A stretch of DNA of 64,000 bases from CAVQFB01 sp963711675. GTDB lineage: Bacteria > Acidobacteriota > Terriglobia > Terriglobales > Acidobacteriaceae. Shown one piece after another: positions 61,761 to 64,000 of the stretch. Every line of letters starts with the position of its first letter. The stretch's first letter is position 1. The stretch is from the NCBI GenBank assembly GCA_963711675.1, contig CAVQFB010000003.1, positions 372,001 through 436,000 on the forward strand, written 5' to 3'. The position numbers and the translations under genes were made by a program. A model generated the notes under the pieces. The model was not told the DNA's origin. It made no database searches and was given only the letters and a program-made list of their open reading frames with translations.

Positions 61761-64000
61761 CTATGGCTTGAGCGCGGCTTGGGTTTCGGGGCCTGAAACA
61801 GCGACGACGTGAGGTTCGTTTACGGTTCCCGTGACGTTGAAGGCATGGCTTCCGTCGCGGACGATCCGGATATTCAAGGCGCGGCCCAAAGACGCGGTGC
61901 CACTAACCTGGTAGATGCCGCTTGCGGCCTCGAGCTTGCTCGGTTCAATCTGCAATTGGCCGTCGTGCAAAACCATGCGTCCCTTGAAACGGTGCACATG
62001 CATAGCGCCGCTACCCGAGATCAGAGCGATATGAGGCAAGGTGCCATCTCGCATTTCAAACTGCATGGCTCCTTCCGCCGCCGATAACAATTCCGACGTC
62101 GCGTAGCCCGCCGTGTTCACGTGATAAATTCCGTTGCCCGTTCCCGTGACCCAAGTGTCGCCCGTCGCTTCCGCGAGGCGGTCGAGAGACACCTGCTCGA
62201 AGGTTCCGCCGCCGCTGTAAACCGGAGGCCGCGCGCTGAAATCCGCTTTCCACTCGCCATTGTGCTTTCCGCCGAGGACGTCCGCCCGCAGGTCGGTGAC
62301 CCGCAATTTACCGTTGTGCAGTTCAAAACCCGCGGCGAGATCGCTTCCGATGAGTCCATTGATCGCAATTCGCCCGGCGGCAATCCTCCCGGAAGCTTGA
62401 AGGGTGGTGAAAATCGAAGGTCCAAGTGCCGTAGTCGTCGAGAGCAGCTTGTACCACGGCCGCTCCGGGGGATGCGGATTCAGCAGATCGTTCAGTTTTC
62501 GAATGTCGATTTCCTCAGTATGCAAATCCGCAACCACAGGGCACGACGCCAAAGATGTGCAATGGCGGGGAAGACTCAGCGAGCCGGTCCAGCGGGAACC
62601 GGCCAGCGTCGCTACAAAGCGCTGTAACTTAACGTCCTGTTCCTCGAGAATCACGCTAGCCGAAGTGATTCCTATCGGTGCATTCAGCCCGCGCATTTCG
62701 CCACGAACTTCGCTCAGCTGCGCCGTTCCAGTCACGCCCGGCGGAGGAAAGCCCGCCCATTGCCCCGCGATCCGGAGGTCGAGTTTGGCTTGGCCGTCGG
62801 CATTGAGCTGTGCAACCGGTAGCCCGATCGTCCGTGCAACTTGCAAGAGTCGCTTTAACTGCGAGTCTCCCTGAAGGGTCACGCTGTAGCCTGTACGTGA
62901 AAACAGGCCGCGCACGGTAGCGAGCGTGGGGCGCCCAAGAGCGAGATGGAACGGTCCAACCTCGAACTGGCTGCCGTTTCCTGGTAGCGTCGACGTTGGC
63001 CGAACTACCTTCCCATTGCTGTTTTTCGCTCCATGATCCTGTCCAATCGAGAACGGCACACTGCCCAGAACGATCTCAGTCTTTGCCAAGGCTGAAGTCA
63101 ACTGAAAGCTATTGGTGTGTCCGCTTCCCACCAGTTCGGCCACATTGTCGGGTGAATTGCGCAACGCAAATTTTGCGTCCAACGATCCCTGGGCCAACAG
63201 ATCGTCGGCCAAATCCTTCTTGATATGGCTCGACAGTTTGACCAGGGCCTGCAGCGGAACCTGCTCTGCCGAGAGCGTGAGATCGTAGTCGTGGGGAGCA
63301 ATCACGCCAGTTACAGTTCCTTGCACGGTGACCGTTCCATCCCCCACCGGCGCACCGCAAATGATGTCGCTCAGCGTGTGCTCGCTGTAGCGATAGTGAG
63401 CGACACAATGCGCGCTCAACACGAGTGCATCGCTGCGCATGATGTCGTAACGGTGAAAGTCCTGGACTGCAGCCGTGGCCGTAACCGTCAGATCTTCGGG
63501 GCTGCCAGTCAACACCAGGGCGGTCGCCACACCTCCGCGCCACCCCCTGTCGGTTCCGGTCAGGAGCTTGGTGACCTGTCCCAACTGAGCGCGTTCCCAG
63601 CGCAGATTGAATTGCAATGGCGTTTGGCGCAAGGCGCTGGCACGTTGCCATGTGCCATCTACCCGCAACAGTCCCGTATCGCTCAGATTGAAGTCCGTGC
63701 GCACGGGCTGAGCCTTTAACCGCATGGCCCAGGCATTTTCCGAGTCCTGCCACAGCGCAAAGTTGGCGTCGGTCAAAGCATAAGGTCTTTTTTCCTGGCC
63801 AATTTTGAAATTGATCCGGCCCCGGTCCGCCTCGATGTATGGAAACCCAGGCCGACGCTCCGATCTAGCCTTACCGGTGGGCGCGACCGCAATGGCCGAA
63901 GAGCGCGCCAGCAGATTTTCCAGATTCCAATGGCCGTCACCGTTGCGGACCAGGTTCAGGCTGGGCTCGGTGAGGTTCAAGCTTGAGATCTCGAGTCGCC
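61761..64000 (-). CDS. AsmA-like outer-membrane biogenesis/lipid-transport protein (partial, 5' end outside the window)
   Basis: At least 745 residues of a long beta-rich protein. The first readable part (SLNLVRNGDGHWNLENLLAR) is the conserved xLxRxxDGxWNLxxLL segment of AsmA-family proteins, which normally follows about 100 N-terminal residues. The C-terminal part (ATGDTWVTGTGNGIYHVNTA, EGAMQFEMRDGTLPHIALIS, GTASLGRALNIRI) fits the AsmA C-terminal repeats. AsmA-like proteins form periplasmic bridges for phospholipid transport. It converges on the D-aminoacylase-like gene. Confidence 0.8.
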   Translation of the reverse strand, partial: RLEISSLNLTEPSLNLVRNGDGHWNLENLLARSSAIAVAPTGKARSERRPGFPYIEADRGRINFKIGQEKRPYALTDANFALWQDSENAWAMRLKAQPVRTDFNLSDTGLLRVDGTWQRASALRQTPLQFNLRWERAQLGQVTKLLTGTDRGWRGGVATALVLTGSPEDLTVTATAAVQDFHRYDIMRSDALVLSAHCVAHYRYSEHTLSDIICGAPVGDGTVTVQGTVTGVIAPHDYDLTLSAEQVPLQALVKLSSHIKKDLADDLLAQGSLDAKFALRNSPDNVAELVGSGHTNSFQLTSALAKTEIVLGSVPFSIGQDHGAKNSNGKVVRPTSTLPGNGSQFEVGPFHLALGRPTLATVRGLFSRTGYSVTLQGDSQLKRLLQVARTIGLPVAQLNADGQAKLDLRIAGQWAGFPPPGVTGTAQLSEVRGEMRGLNAPIGITSASVILEEQDVKLQRFVATLAGSRWTGSLSLPRHCTSLASCPVVADLHTEEIDIRKLNDLLNPHPPERPWYKLLSTTTALGPSIFTTLQASGRIAAGRIAINGLIGSDLAAGFELHNGKLRVTDLRADVLGGKHNGEWKADFSARPPVYSGGGTFEQVSLDRLAEATGDTWVTGTGNGIYHVNTAGYATSELLSAAEGAMQFEMRDGTLPHIALISGSGAMHVHRFKGRMVLHDGQLQIEPSKLEAASGIYQVSGTASLGRALNIRIVRDGSHAFNVTGTVNEPHVVAVSGPETQAALKP

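Overview
The window looks like a chromosomal segment of an Acidobacteriota (Terriglobia/Koribacter-like) genome. The base composition is moderately GC-rich by eye (about 60%). The evidence for the lineage is a Ser/Thr kinase fused to a TolB-like domain and TPRs, a lineage-atypical Hfq-like protein with a long N-terminal extension, many single-domain orphan regulators, and an intergenic space full of REP-like hairpins and degenerate heptamer arrays. This assignment is inference from gene content; no rRNA or tRNA gene was seen. Nearly everything is housekeeping. I saw no prophage, CRISPR array, secondary-metabolite cluster or complete insertion sequence.

Layout. 0.1-8 kb: Hfq-like protein, a REP-like composite element, holB-tmk, an orphan LytTR response regulator, an FNR-like Crp regulator and a GAF-GAF sigma-54 activator. 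8-13.4 kb: purS, glmS, a secreted repeat protein, a methyltransferase, a ferredoxin-NADP reductase-like flavoprotein and a DUF433/PIN-like toxin-antitoxin pair. 13.6-17.9 kb: dnaK and dnaJ, separated by a GIY-YIG nuclease gene that sits exactly between two inverted copies of a dispersed repeat. 18-27.4 kb: MarR-GNAT regulator, amino-acid permease, hspR, DsrE, an HDAC-like deacetylase, UlaG-like hydrolase, ffh, peroxiredoxin and GNAT. 27.6-32 kb: the conserved translation operon rpsP-khpA-rimM-trmD-rplS, then PilZ and rnhB. 32-41 kb: PIG-L deacetylase, peptidase E, thiolase, rlmB, an M1-peptidase-like protein, a beta-CASP nuclease, DinB and trpD. 41.4-46.4 kb: sucC-sucD-ndk, two small enzymes and purA. 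46.4-53 kb: mutM, hisC, rluB, scpB, scpA, trpS and a site-2 protease. 53-64 kb: STAS, Ser/Thr kinase, PAS protein, acyltransferase, agmatinase-like ureohydrolase, APC permease, D-aminoacylase-like hydrolase and a partial AsmA-like protein running off the right edge.

Three things stand out. First, the GIY-YIG element (15988-16512) and its ORF-less relatives (674-999 and several solo copies) look like a REPIN-type system in which a GIY-YIG nuclease, not a RAYT transposase, is the resident gene. Second, degenerate arrays with a strict 7-nt period lie beside many genes, recalling cyanobacterial heptamer repeats. Third, at least eleven single-base indels break or shift conserved genes, including essential trmD and rplS. 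This points to uncorrected sequencing or assembly errors, so several split genes are probably intact in the organism.
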